The notes under the pieces are model-generated. The model was given only the letters and a program-made list of their open reading frames with translations. It was not told the origin of the DNA and made no database searches. Positions 45,716 through 57,631 of a stretch of 64,000 nucleotides of DNA are shown here, in pieces (the stretch's first letter is position 1; each line of letters begins with the position of its first letter). The stretch is from Dugong dugon (Eukaryota; Chordata; Mammalia; Sirenia; Dugongidae): contig CM057476.1 in the NCBI GenBank assembly GCA_030035585.1, positions 24,536,501 to 24,600,500 of the forward strand, read 5' to 3'. A program made the position numbers and the translations under genes.

Positions 45716-47035
45716 TTTTTAATGGCTTTATTAGGGTATAAATTAACTGCACATATTTAAAATGTACAGTTTGATAAGTTTTGACATATGTATACACTTA
45801 ATGAAACTACCATCACAATTAAGTTGGTAAACATATCCACCTCCCCCCAGAGGTTTCCCTGTGCCCTTTGTAATCACTCACTCCTGTCCACCCCCCACAA
45901 CGACTTCCCACACAACTACTCGTCTACCTTCTGTTACTATAAATTAGTTTACATTTTCTAGATTTTTATATAGATGGAACTGTGCGGTGTATAATCTTTT
46001 GTGTCTGGCTTCTGTCACCCAACGTAATTATTTTGTTGCATATGTCAGTTGTTCATTCCTCCTTATTGCTGAGTAGTATTCCATTGTATGGATATGCCAC
46101 AATGTATTTATCCAGTCACCTGTTAATGTACATTTGGGTTATTTCCAGTTTTTGACTATTATAAATATAAGCATTCATGTACAAGTCTTTGTATGAATAC
46201 ATATTTCCTTTTCTCCTGGTTAAATACCTAAGAATGGAATGGCTGGATCCTATGGTAGGTGCATGTGTAACTTTTTAAGAAACTGCAAACTGTTCACAAG
46301 AACGGTCATGCCATTTTACATTCCCATCAGCAGTTTATGAGAGTTCCAGTTTCTTCACATCCTTGCTAACTCTTGGTATGTACAGTCAATCTTTTTAATT
46401 TTAGTCATTTTAATCCATATACAGTGATTTCTCATTATGGTTTTAACTTGCATTTCTCTAATAACTAATAATGTTAAACATCTTTTCATGTGTTTGTTTG
46501 CCATCTGTGTAACTTCTTTGGTGAAGTGTCTGTTCAAATCTTCTGCTGATTTTAAAAAATTAGATTGTTTGTTTTCTTATTGTTTAATTTTGAGAGCTCT
46601 TTCTATACCCTGAATATAAGTCCTCTCAGATATATATGCTTTGCAAAGATATTCTCTCAGTCGGTGGCTTGTCTTTTCAGTTCTCTTAACTATCTTTCAA
46701 AGAGGAGCAGTTTTTAATTTTGATGAAGTTCAATTTATCAACTTGTCATTTTATAAATTGTGCTTTTGGTGTCATATTTAAGAAATTTTTGCCTAACCCA
46801 AAGTCACAAAGATTTTTCTTATATTTTCCTGTAGAAGTTTTTTAATTTTGGATTTTATATTTAGGTCTATGATCCATTTTCATTTGATTTTTGTATATGG
46901 TATGAGATTGGATCCAAGTTCCTTTTCTGAGTAGGAAGGGCATATGCATATTCAGTTGTTCCAGCACCCTTTGTTGAAAAGACTGTCCTTTTCCCACAGT
47001 ATAGCCTTTGTGCCTTTGTTGAAAATCCATGGATT
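45716..47035 (-). pseudogene. Older L1 (L1MA-like), 3' UTR plus ORF2 end
   Basis: Starts at a T-run then 'ggctttattagggtataaat', the 3' end of an L1MA-type element. Continues through '+' text 'attccattgtatggatatgc' and 'catttctctaataactaata' to 'gttccagcaccctttgttga', antisense to the last part of ORF2. More diverged than the two L1 bodies at 30892 and 49377, and many stops break the frame. 5' end truncated. Confidence 0.75.
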
Positions 47036-47084
47036 TTTTTATTATGATCTTCTGATTTTTTACTGTGCTGTTTAGCACCGTAAA

Positions 47085-47760
47085 AAGAACAGATAAAAGA
47101 CCATACTCTTTGGAATAACAAATAAGACCCTATAATAATCTGGCCCCAGTTTAACTCGCCTTGAACCCTGGTGGCATAAACCAAAAAAAAAAAAAAAACC
47201 CTGGTAGCATAGTGGTTAAGAGTTCAGCTGCTAAACAAAAGATCGGCAGTTTGAATCCACCAGGCACTCGTTGGAAACCCTGTAGGGCAGTTCTCCTCTG
47301 TCCTGTAGGGTTGCTATGTGTTGGAGTCAACTTGACGGCGATGCGTTTGGGTTTTGTTGTTGTTCATCTATCATAACTGGTCTTTTTCCATCGCCCCCTG
47401 TTGTAGCTGTGTGGAACTGCTCTCTGTTTCCTGAGAACTTTCTTGCCCCTCTGCCTTTGCACAAGCTCTTCCCTCGGCTGAAATATTCTTTCCCCAGTAG
47501 AGCATCAACTCCTCTGTTAAGTCCGTCCAGATGCTACCCCTGAGAAACCTCCCATTGCCAAAGTTAATTGCTTCCTCCTTTGTGTCTCTGAAGCACTGTT
47601 GACAGACCTCTGTTGAGTACTTATTACTTTCTATTGTGATTATCTGCATATCTGTCTTCCTATTAAGCTATGCTCCTTTAAGAAGTCAGGGATCATGACT
47701 AATTAATCTTTGTATCCCAGTGGCTAGAACTCACTAAGTAGTCAGAAAATGTTAGAGGAA
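47085..47760 (+). mobile_element. L2 LINE, split by an AfroSINE
   Basis: 'aataatctggccccagttta' before and 'ctgcctttgcacaagctctt', 'aagtccgtccagatgctacc', 'aagaagtcagggatcatgac' after the SINE at 47163-47365 form an L2 3' region. Confidence 0.7.
47163..47365 (+). mobile_element. AfroSINE, short form, with a duplicated head
   Basis: A 16-base head 'gaaccctggtggcataaa' is followed by an A-run (about 47183-47198) and then a second complete SINE starting 'ccctggtagcatagtggtta'. Tail 'gagtcaacttgacggcgatg'. Confidence 0.88.
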
Positions 47761-48119
47761 TGGGTAGTTGAGAGAGAGAGAGGGAATTAGAAGTGAATGT
47801 TTTAAGAGAAAAAACTCCTTGTGTTTAGATTTGATTTGCCCTTGTGGACACAATGTCACATGGGCTATAGGAAATCTTAGATAGGATTGCATATTGGTCC
47901 ATGGGCTTCTTAATCAATTTCACAGGATTCTTGGTTGAAACTTGGCATTGTCTCTTTACACAGTTAAATGCAGTTAGTAAATTACAGAGGGAAATAGCAA
48001 AAGACAATAATGAAGAAAGGTATGTTGAGAATAGTATTTTCAACATATGTATGTAAAGGAAGAGGGAAGAAGTTGTTGAACTAACAGCTGCTGGACTGTG
48101 ACACTGGATTTCCTTTTGC
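47761..48119. other. Unassigned DNA
   Basis: Nothing recognised. Confidence 0.4.
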
Positions 48120-48190
48120 GTTCAGTTTTACAAAGTGTTTAGCACTTAGCCATGTGCAAATAGGTGTTTAATAAATATTTGATTGACGTG
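48120..48190 (+). mobile_element. L2/MIR 3' terminus
   Basis: 'agtgtttagcacttagccat' and 'aggtgtttaataaatatttg'. Confidence 0.5.
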
Positions 48191-49376
48191 TGTGTCATAT
48201 CTTGTGTTACTGCTTTGAAGCCACTTTTGGTGAGTGACATTTAGTGCTTCAGCCTGGTTTCTTTTTCATTCCTAATACTAATGAAAGGAATTTAATTAGA
48301 AATGTCTGTGAGTCTAATTTTGTTACTATTTCTACGCCATGTCACTCATTAGTAACGTTTGGCAAGATTTTTAATACACGAGTAAATTCAGATTAAAGGC
48401 AGAAGTGGTTAGAAGTAATACACAGACAAATATGCATGTGTAATGTGTATTACATGGATTTCATTCTTTTCTTGTTGATGATAAGGGACTTCACCATAGA
48501 GAACAAGATTTGTCTTCTTCCAGCATTTGCAGAAATAGCCTCTAAACAGAGGCCCTGAGCCCATTAGCACTAATGAAAAGAGTCACCCAAGGGAATAAGA
48601 TGGATGTCTTGTGTTTGCATGTGGTAATCTCATGTATGTTTTCTGCTGCAAACAATTTCCCAAAGCTTGCTTCTGTGTTTCCAGGTTGGTGTGCCTTTTT
48701 CCTTGTAGCTAAGCTGTTAGGAATGACACGTTTTATTACTATCAATGATTTCATGGCCTTATTTCCTAATTTCTGATATCAACTAAATAAATCTATCACA
48801 CCAGAATTGTTCAGGTGTACTGATGGTATTGAAATAAAATTAATGTTTCTGAGTTTCAGATTTAATATCATTATCTTAGCGAGAAGGGTACGCTTTTGCC
48901 CAGCTTTGAAAATGTTGGGCTTTGTTTTAAAACAAACAAAACTTTTTAAAAGTAACTGCCATCCAACATATATTTTAGTAATGTTTAGAAAATAATTTTA
49001 TGGAAAATAATAATTTTGTCTAAAATTTTTAGAAAATATTAATTTTATTTAAAAAGCCCAAACCACTAATTAGTGTTTTAAAACTAGCTATATTGTAAGC
49101 TATCAAGGAAGGTTGTATGATCGCAGGTACCTTGTTCACCTTGTTCTGCCCAGGATCCCACAGGAGGTGGCAAGCTCAGCTAAGTGGGCTAATGGTCTGC
49201 CTCCCTTCCCTGTTTGCATCTAAGCAGGCGCATCTTTTCAATCTATTTTTTAAATTGGAATTCTGCTTAAGATTTTGTTTAAAGAAAGAGTTTGGCTGCT
49301 TAAAAATTAGAGAAAGAGACACACGGGCAGACAGGCAGACTGGTCTAGTGGTAAAAGTTTTGGATTAGAAATCAGG
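48191..49376. other. Unassigned DNA
   Basis: Nothing recognised. The stretch 49000-49100 is very AT-rich. Confidence 0.4.
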
Positions 49377-50903
49377 GTGTCTGGTGGCCATAGTCTCTGG
49401 GGTTCCACCAGTCTCTGTCAGATCGGTAAGTCTGTTTTTTTTCTGTGAATTTGATTTTTATTCTGCATTTTTCTCCCATTTTGTCTGGAACCCTCTACTG
49501 TGATCCCTGTCAGAGTGATAGGTGGGGGTCTCTGAGCACCATTTAGTTTTTCTGGGCTCAGGCTGGTGGAGGCTGTGGTTCATGTGGTCCGTTAGTCCTT
49601 TGGACTAATATTTTCCTTATGTCTTTAGTTTTCTTCACTCCCCTTTGCTCCGAATGTGATGGGACCAATAGAGGTATCTTAGAGGGCTTAAGATGCCAGA
49701 TATTACTCACCAAAGTAGGATGTAGAACATTTTCTTTATGAACTATGTTATGCCAATTGACCTAGATGTCCCCTGAGACCATGGCCCCCAGCCCTCAGCC
49801 CCAGTAACTCGGTCCCTCAAGGATATGTCTAGGAAGCGTCTATGATTTCGCCTTGGTCAAGTTGTGCTGACTTCCGCTATATTGTGTGTTGCCTTTCCTT
49901 TCACCAAAGTTAACACTTGTCTGCCATCTACTTAGCAATTTCCCCTCCTCACCCCTTTCCTCCGTCATAGCCATCAAATGTTTTTTTTTTTTTTTTTTTC
50001 CTGTGTGTAAACCTTTTCTTGAGTTTTTATACTAGTAGTCTCATACAATATTTGTCCTTTTGTGGTTGACTATTTCACTCAGCATATACCCTCCAGATTC
50101 ATCCATGTTGTGATAAGATCTCACAAATTCATCATTATTCTTTATCATTGTGCTGTATTCCATTGTGAATGTACCATAATTTATTTATCCATTCATCTGT
50201 TGATGGGTGCTTAGGTGGTTTCCATCTTTTTGCTATTGCGAATAATGCTACAGTGAACGTGGGTGTGCATATGTCTATTTGTGTGACGGCTTTTATTTCT
50301 CTAGGATATATTCCTAGGAGTGGGATTGCTGGATCATGTGGCATTTCTATTTCTAGCTTTTTAAGGAGGCATCATATAGTCTTCCATAGTGGTTGTTCCA
50401 TTTTACATTCCGACCAGCAGTGTGTTAGAGTTCCAGTCTCCCCGCAACCTCTCCAACATTTGCTATTTTCTGTTTTTTTGATTCAAGCCAGTAATGTTGG
50501 GGTGAGATGGTATCTCATTGTAGTTTTGATTTGCATTTCTCAAATGGCTAATGATGGCGAGCATTTCCGTATGTGTCTGTTAGCTGCCTGAATGTCTTCT
50601 TTGGTGAAGTGTCTGTTCATATCCTTTGCCCATTTTTTAATTGGATTATTTGTCTTTTTGTTATTGAGGTGTTAAAGTATTCTTCAGATTTTAAAGATTA
50701 GACCTTTGTCAAATATGTTGTAGCCAAAATTTTTTTCCTAGTCTGTAGATTGTCTTTTTATTCTTTTGCTGAAGTCTTTTGATGATCATAAGTGTTTAAT
50801 TTTTAGGTCTCCCAGTTATCTAGTTTACCTTTTGGTGTTTGTGCATTGTTAGTTATGGTTTGTATTATATTTATGTTGTGTGCTAGGGCCTCTAGCGCTG
50901 TCC

Positions 50904-51099
50904 TTGGAGCCCTGTTAGTACAGTAGTTAAGAGCTACGGTGAGCTACGGCTGCTAACCAAAATGTTAGCAGTTCGAATCCACCAGCTGTTCCTTGGAAAG
51001 TCTATGGGGCAGTTCTACTCTGTCCTGTAGGGTTTCTATGAGTCAGAATCAACTCAACAGCAACAGGTTTGATTTTTTTTTTTTTTTTTTTTTTTGGTT
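50904..51099 (+). mobile_element. AfroSINE, short form, in L1
   Basis: Head 'ggagccctgttagtacagta', then 'gagctacggtgagctacggc' (a 10-base tandem duplication), tail 'gtcagaatcaactcaacagc' and 23 T. TAGCGCTGTCC (50893-50903) and TAGCATTGTCC (51100-51110) are the aged duplication of L1 target sequence. Confidence 0.93.
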
Positions 51100-51765
51100 T
51101 AGCATTGTCCCTATTTTTCCTTCCATGATCTTTATCATTTTAGGTTTTATATTTAGGTCTTTGATCCGTTTTGAGTTAGTTTCATGTATGGTGTGAAGTA
51201 TTAGTCCCATTTCATTTTTTTTTACAAATGGACATCCAGTTTTTCCAGCACCATTTGTTAAAAGACTATCTTTTCCACATTTCGTGGATTTGGTCCTTTG
51301 CCAGAGATCAGCTGACCATAGGTGGATGGATTTATGTCTGGGTTCTCAATTCTATCCCATTGCTCTGTGTATCTGACGTTGTACCAGTACCAAGCTGTTC
51401 TGACTACCATGGTTTATAGTAGGTTCTGAGATCAGGTAGTGTGAGGTCTTGTTCTTTGTTCTTTTTCTTCAGTAATGCTTTGCTTATCTGGAGCCTCTTT
51501 CCTTTTCCATATAAAGTTGATGATTAGTTTTTCCATCTCATTAAAGAGTGCTGTTGCTGTTTGCATCGGGATTGCATTTTATCTGTAGATCGCTTTGGGT
51601 AGGATTGACATTTTCACAATGTTGAGTCTTCCTATCCTTGAGCGTGGTATGTTTTTCCATTTATGTAGGTGTCTTGTTTCTTGCAGTAATGTTTTGTAGT
51701 TTTCTTTGTGTAGCTCTTTTATGTCCCTAGTTAGATTTATTCCTGAATATGTTATCTTTTTAGGG

Positions 51766-51922
51766 GCTCCCTTGTGGTGTAGCAGTTAAGAGCTACGGCT
51801 GCTAACCAAAAGGTTGGCAGTTCAAATCCAGCTGCTCCTTGGAAACCCTATGGGGCAGTCCCACTCTGTCCTATAAGGTTGCTGTGAGTTGGAATTGACT
51901 CAACAGCAGTGTTTTTTTTTTT
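51766..51922 (+). mobile_element. AfroSINE, short form, in L1
   Basis: Head 'gctcccttgtggtgtagcag', tail 'gttggaattgactcaacagc' and a T-run. Second SINE in the L1 at 49377-53035. Confidence 0.9.
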
Positions 51923-53175
51923 TAATGAATGATACTGTTTTCCTGATTTCCTTTTTGATGTTCTCTTTGTATAGGAATCCAGCTGATTTTTGTATGTTCA
52001 TCTTATATCCTGCTACTCTGCTGAATCTTTCTATTAGTTCCAGTAGTTTACTTTTGTAATCTTTGGGGTTCTCTATGTACAGAATCATATCATCTATGAA
52101 TAGGGATAGTTTTACTTCTTCCTTTCCAATTTGGATGCCCTTTATTTCTCTTTCTTGCCTTATTGCTGCTCTAGCTAGGACTTCCAGCTCAGTGTTAAAT
52201 AGGAGTAGTGCTAAAGGGCATCCTTGTCTTGTTTCCGTTTTCAGGGATGATGCTTTCAGCCTCTCTCCATTGAGAATGGTATTAGCTATTGGTTATGTAT
52301 AGATGCCCTTTATTATGTTGAGGAATTTCCCTTCTATTCCTATTTTATTGAGAGTTTTTATCAGAATGGGTATTGGAGTTTATCAAATGTCTTGTCTTTA
52401 ATGATTGAGATGATCATGTGATTCTTTTGTTCTGTTTATGTGGTGGATTACATTGATTGATTTTCTAATGTTGAACCATCCTTGCATACCTGGTATGAAT
52501 CCCACTTGGTTGGGGTGTATGATTTTTTTGATGTGATGCTGAATTCTATTGGCTACAATTTTGTTGAAAAATTTTTGCAACTATATTCATGAGAGATAAT
52601 TGGTCTGTAATTTTCTTTTTTTGTGGTGTCTTTGCCTGGCTTTTGTATCAGGGTTATGCTGGCTTCATGAATGAATTCGGGAGTATTCCTTCCTTTCATA
52701 TGCTCTGAAGTAGTTTTGACTATTACTAGTGTGAGCTCTTCTCTTAATGTTTGGTAGAATTCTCAAGTGAAGCCGTCTGGGCCAAGGCTTTTTTTGTTGG
52801 GCGTTTTTTTTTTTTTTTTTTTTTTTTTAATTACCTCTTCAGTCTCTTGTCTTGTAATAGACCTGTTCTGATTTTCTGTCTCAGTTTGTGTTAGTTTAGG
52901 TAGGCAGTGTGTTTGTAGAAATTTGTCCATTTCCTTTAGGTTCTCAAATTTGCTGGAGTATAATTTTTCATAGTATTCTGTTAGGATCCTTTTAATTTCA
53001 GTTGGATTAGCGTACTTTTCAGGTAAGATACTATGCCATTTTACTTGGAGAGTTGAAGAAAGCAGATGTGAAGGCCACACAGATAAGGAAGGAGCAAGCC
53101 AGTAAACAAGGGCAGAGTCAAAAATAAGAACCTGGTGGGAACTGAGTGGAAGCCACAAGCAAGGAGTGTCAGGAA

Positions 53176-53377
53176 TCATGTAGTTTGCCGTCAAGTCAAT
53201 TCCAAATCATAGCGACCCCACGTGGCAGAGTAGAACTGCCCTATAGTGTTTTCTTGGTTATGATCTTTACAGAAGCATATCGCCAGGACTTTCTCCCACA
53301 GAGCTGCTGGGTGGGTTCGAACCACCAACCTTTCAGTTAGCAGCCAAGCACATAACCACTACGACACCAGGGCTCCT
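53176..53377 (-). mobile_element. AfroSINE, long form
   Basis: Minus copy from 'gccgtcaagtcaattccaaa' to 'ccactacgacaccagggctc'. Confidence 0.93.
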
Positions 53378-54219
53378 TCGTAGTGGACCTCATTCATTCC
53401 CTTCTTGCAGCTTCACCATTATAGACGAGTGAGCACATGGGTACGTCAGGCTGAAGGCAGAAAATTACTTCAAAATAATAAGTTCCTTGGCATGAAATGT
53501 TTCATCTCCTGAGGAGGAGAATGAATTTTGTGATCTATGAAGATTTTATTGGCTTAGGAGAAGGCTTTCTTCCTAATTGAAGGTGCTTGGAGGGACCATT
53601 ATTAGCATACCAGGTGATTCCTCTTGTGTTGCACTGCAGATTGCTGATTATACTTTTATGTATGCAGAGCTGACAAGGTGCCTCATTTAGAAACAAACAG
53701 TAGTGCTCTAAGGAACTAGTCAGAAGTTCAAACTGACGTTTAGAAATTGTAAACTCACCGACTTCCTGACAAGTAATGCTGTCAGTTTAAATTATGGTGC
53801 TTCTACCTAGAGACAGGATAAAAAGAGCTAGTAATATAGCCTGTGACCAGTGTATTAGAGAGAGATTCTGCTCTAGTGAGCTGAGAGATTGTGCTATTTG
53901 GATCTAACATTCAGTTGCACTTCTTTTTCCTTGGATATTTTCTGGGTGATCAGACAGTGTGAAGGGTCGACATTGCGAATGGTTGTAACAGATGCATATT
54001 AGTTCAACCAAAAAAATGTTCTGTTCTTATTTTCAGGGAAGGAATTTTGAGAAACAGTTAGGAAACTTGAATGTATTCAGAGTTAAATTCCCAAAAATAA
54101 GGTACTTTATGGTAACATAAAATTGAGCAGCAGTCTTTATCCCCTGAAAGCATTGAATTATATGAAATATGTGGATGAGGCCAGGTTAAAGAAAAGAGCT
54201 CGCTACTTGACTTAAAAAG
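53378..54219. other. Unassigned DNA
   Basis: Nothing recognised. Confidence 0.4.
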
Positions 54220-54432
54220 GAGCCCTGGTGGTGCAGCTGTTAGTTAAGCGCTCGGCTGCTAACTGAAAGGTCGGCAGTTCAAACCCATCAGCTGCTCCGC
54301 AGGAGAAAGATGTGACATTCTGCTTCCATAAAGACTACAGCCTTGGAAACCTTATGGGGCAGTTCTTCTCTGTCCTGTAGGGTCACTATGAGTTGGAATC
54401 GACTCAGCAGCAACAAGTTTTGTTTTTTTTCC
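54220..54432 (+). mobile_element. AfroSINE, long form
   Basis: Head 'gagccctggtggtgcagctg' with an extra 'ttag' in the A-box region, B-box-like 'cggcagttcaaaccc', tail 'gttggaatcgactcagcagc'. Confidence 0.93.
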
Positions 54433-54816
54433 TTCACGTAGGTGTCTACTGGCCAAGTACTTTCCCTTCTTCCCCATTTTTACTATCTACCTGGCATGTT
54501 GAGCCACTTTCCCCAACTAAATCGAGGAATCAGTTCTCCTGTAAAGAAAATGGCTGGATCTTAGTGTTGTGTGGTCTCACCTGCTGGCTCTGTAGTTTTT
54601 TGAGACTGACTCCTGGTGACTGGGGAGTCCAGATGGATGGGTCCAGGTATATATTGGAGTGGAGGTACATTAGGGAAAAAAAATCTCGCTTTTCAACTGT
54701 TAGTCTTTCTTTTTATTCTTTAAGGCCATTGAGTTGTAGAATGTAAACAGTCAATTGAGCTTTCAAAAAATCTGGCTGGAATTAACAGAAATTTAACAGA
54801 AATAATTTTCATCTGA
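54433..54816. other. Unassigned DNA
   Basis: The 117-codon frame 54393-54746 starts in the SINE tail; I see no gene. Confidence 0.4.
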
Positions 54817-54828
54817 TGACTAAGTGGA

Positions 54829-54987
54829 GCCCTGGTGGTGCAATGGTTAAGTGTTCAGCTGCTAAACAACGGTCAGCAGTTTGAATCCACTAGCCACTCC
54901 TTGGAAACCCTATGGGGCAGTTCTACTCTGTCCTACAGGGTCGCTATGAGTTGACATCGACTCAATGGCAACAGGTGTTTTGGTTTA
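54829..54987 (+). mobile_element. AfroSINE, short form
   Basis: Head 'agccctggtggtgcaatggt', tail 'gttgacatcgactcaatggc'. ATGACTAAGTGG (54817-54828) and ATGACAAAGTGG (54988-54999) bound it. Confidence 0.94.
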
Positions 54988-55061
54988 ATGACAAAGTGGC
55001 TCATGTAGACGGGGCTGATGTACTAGTCCCCTCCCTCTACCCTTTGCTTAGGAAGCACAAG

Positions 55062-55554
55062 TATCCAGTCAGGGTTGTCCAGAGAAACAGAACCAAGAGG
55101 AGATTTTACACACACATACATACACTTAACTTATATTGTATGTTTGTGTGTGTGATATATATACACTTATTTACGTATATATATATACATACATATATAA
55201 ATGCGTGTGTGTGTGTATAAATATTTTAAGGAATTGACTCAATTGATGGTGGGGCTGGCAAGTCCCAAATATGTAGGGCAGGCCAGTGGGCTGGAAATTC
55301 AGGCAGGAGTTGATGCTACAGTCTTGAGGCAGAATTTCTTCTCTTGGTAACCTTGGTGTTTGCTCTTAAGGCCTTCGACTGATTGGATGAGACCTACCCA
55401 TATTACTGAGGGTAATCTCTTTATTTAAAGTGCACTGATTGTAGATATTTACCATATCTACAAAATACTTTCACAGTAACACCTAGATTAGTGTTTGATT
55501 AGATAACTGGGTACTGTAGTCTAGTCAAGTTGACATATAAAATTGTCCATCACA
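55062..55554 (-). mobile_element. ERVL-type (MLT2-like) solo LTR
   Basis: On +, 'agggttgtccagagaaacag' at one end and 'aagttgacatataaaattgt' then 'ccatcaca' at the other. The complement starts TGTGATGGACAATTTTATAT and ends in the 'tctggacaaccctgact' phrase of MLT2-like LTRs. A TA/TG-rich expansion sits at about 55108-55220. Family is by memory; no internal region is attached. Confidence 0.65.
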
Positions 55555-55569
55555 GCACATTTCAATGGA

Positions 55570-55765
55570 AAGAATCCTGGACTTGGAGTCAGGAGGCACG
55601 GGTTTAACGTCTGCTCTTCCTGGCCTTGGGTAATGCATTTTGCTTTTCTGAATTAATTTTTTGAACTGTAAAATGAAGATATCTATTTATCTCTATTTAC
55701 AGGTTTATTGTGAGACTAAAATGAAATTGGAATTGTTTTGTGGGCTATGATGTTTTATGTAGCTA
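55570..55765 (+). mobile_element. MIR
   Basis: 'gaatcctggacttggagtca', 'ttttgaactgtaaaatgaag'. Confidence 0.65.
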
Positions 55766-55770
55766 TAAAA

Positions 55771-55806
<36 letters not shown>
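55771..55806. repeat. (TTA)n microsatellite
   Basis: Twelve perfect trinucleotide units following the MIR. Confidence 0.95.
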
Positions 55807-56686
55807 GTAACACAGCCAGGGGTGCCTCCATGGGTGCCCAATCAGTGCAGTCACACAGGGCCTTCATCTCAGAAGAGGGCCCTGTGTTCAGTTAGTACTC
55901 TGTAGTTGCCATCTTGAAATTCTGAATAATTTTATCTTGAATTTGTGTTTTGTAAGTGAAGTCAGATGGGGCAATGGAGCATGTGCTGGGGGCTTGGCTT
56001 GGAGCCTCTCCTTGTACAGAGTTCTGCCTTTTGTCACTTCCACTGAGACAGATTCTCAGCTGCCTCTGCCCAACAACTGCTGCCACCCTGTGCTCCTGAC
56101 AAGAGCTTGGGTGTGGGCACAAGGAGGAGGCCGGGGCGGGTGTGCACCCAGGACACCGAGTCACAGGCTGGGCCCTGGCTGCCTGTGAGAATCTGCCTCT
56201 GCTTCACAGCCATCCTCATGCCTAAGGGAACAATTGTAAGTAGCAAATAAAAAGTGCGATAACAGGTTAAGATAGAGACCATAGAAGAAAGGAGATAGCT
56301 TTTTTCCTGCTTTTTAAACAAGAGGCCCCACATTTTCATTTTGCCTGGGCCCCACAAATTAAGTAGCTGCCCTGCAAATTGTGTAACTGGTCCTGAGCAT
56401 AGTAATTTTCAAACTGTGCTCCTCAGAGCCCTAGGGATTTCTCAGGGCCTCTTCAAGGCCCCCATGGGATAGAATAATGAACCTGACAAAAGCGATTTGG
56501 TAGGGGTGGAGTCCTGAGAAGCCAGATTAGGATTATGTGAGGAGTGAGTGAAAGATGAGGAAAGAAGACAGCAGCTAAAACAAAATTGTTCGAAAGCTTG
56601 TCCTTGAAGAGCATGAAAGAGAGTGGTAGATGAAGTAAGAGATAAAATACAGGAAAGCATTTTTTAAAGAGAAGTGAGCCCCTGGG
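55807..56686. other. Possible unclassified interspersed repeat, then unassigned DNA
   Basis: 55815-56395 is richer in G+C than its flanks and begins 'cagccaggggtgcctccatg', ending 'ggccccacaaattaagtagc'. I have a vague memory of this text as an old mammalian repeat but cannot name it. The frames at 55892-56357 lie inside it. 56400-56450 ('tttcaaactgtgctcctcag') resembles a hAT-type end. Confidence 0.35.
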
Positions 56687-56886
56687 TGGTGCAGATGGTT
56701 AACGCCCTTAGCTGCTAACCAAAAACTTCTTGGTTCAAATCCATCCAGAGGTGCCTCAGAAGACAGATCTGGCAATCTACTTCTGAAAAATCAGCCACTG
56801 AAAATCCTATGGAGCACAGTTCTTCTCTGACACACATGGCAGCACCATGAGTTGGAATCAACAGCAACTGGTTGGTTGGTTGATTG
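56687..56886 (+). mobile_element. AfroSINE type 2
   Basis: Head 'gcccctgggtggtgcagatg', 'catccagaggtgcctcagaa', tail 'gagttggaatcaacagcaac' followed by (ttgg)n. Confidence 0.92.
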
Positions 56887-57439
56887 GAGCATATTTAAAT
56901 GTTAATAATGTTAGTTGAGAGGGAAATATTAAATATAATCATTTCTAAAATATTTACTGGAAATTTGTCATATAGTTTTTGCTATCTACTCTAAGTTAGC
57001 AATGAATCCTAACTGAGACTTGAAAGTCTTCATTTTTCAAAGCAACAGAAGGAGCTAGATTCTATTCTTCAATACTCAATTAGGGGAGGGCAGTGTGAAC
57101 CCCATTTTTGTGGCTCCTGGCCATCCATATTTGGCTGTCTTTTCAGCAGCAGTGGGCCGGTGCTGGAGCAGAAGGCCATGCAATCCGTTCTTCTCAATTT
57201 GACAGTAAGGCAGAGTGATCTCTTGCCCTTGCTCACTGTGTTTGGTTGTGAGGTCTGTTGGGCTTTTGAATACTCAAGCATGCAGCATGCTGGGGGCAGC
57301 TGTCATACTGGCAACTTTAGGTATCCGTGATAGCTTTTGGCTGTGACAACTATTCTTTGACTCCTTGGGGAATTGGAATTAATTGGCTCCTGCTTCAATT
57401 AAATATCAGAAATTGAATGTAATGAATAGGATATTTAGG
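56887..57439. other. Unassigned DNA
   Basis: Nothing recognised. Confidence 0.4.
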
Positions 57440-57590
57440 ATTACAGTCTTTTTGTTTCCGTATCTGTAAACTGGGAATAAGAATATCTACCTCACAAATT
57501 GTTGAGAGGATTAAAAGAGATGATATATGTAAAATGCCTAGTACAGCATCTGACATATGTTAAAGGAGGTAAATAAAGGAGGAGAAGTAA
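57440..57590 (+). mobile_element. MIR 3' half
   Basis: 'ttccgtatctgtaaactggg', 'aaatgcctagtacagcatct'. Confidence 0.65.
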
Positions 57591-57631
57591 TAAAGTAAAA
57601 ACATGATGGTATGAAAAATAACCTCTTTTTA

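Larger units (their letters stand above)
49377..53035 (-). pseudogene. L1 with decayed ORF2 (about 3.3 kb without nested SINEs)
   Basis: Minus strand; 3' UTR at 49377-50100 without a poly(A) edge, so the 3' end seems deleted. ORF2 pieces upstream: 53194-52763 with EYYEKLYSSKFENLKEMDKF and LGPDGFT (start of the RT domain); 52580-52398 with [20 protein letters not shown] and [10 protein letters not shown] (RT domain); 52088-51900 with [10 protein letters not shown] after the catalytic box, which reads FIDD here; 50344-50135 with DPAIPLLGIYPREIKAV (C-terminus). The endonuclease is missing through 5' truncation. Two SINEs, frameshifts and a T25 run inside the RT linker (52804-52828) also interrupt it. 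Confidence 0.92.
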
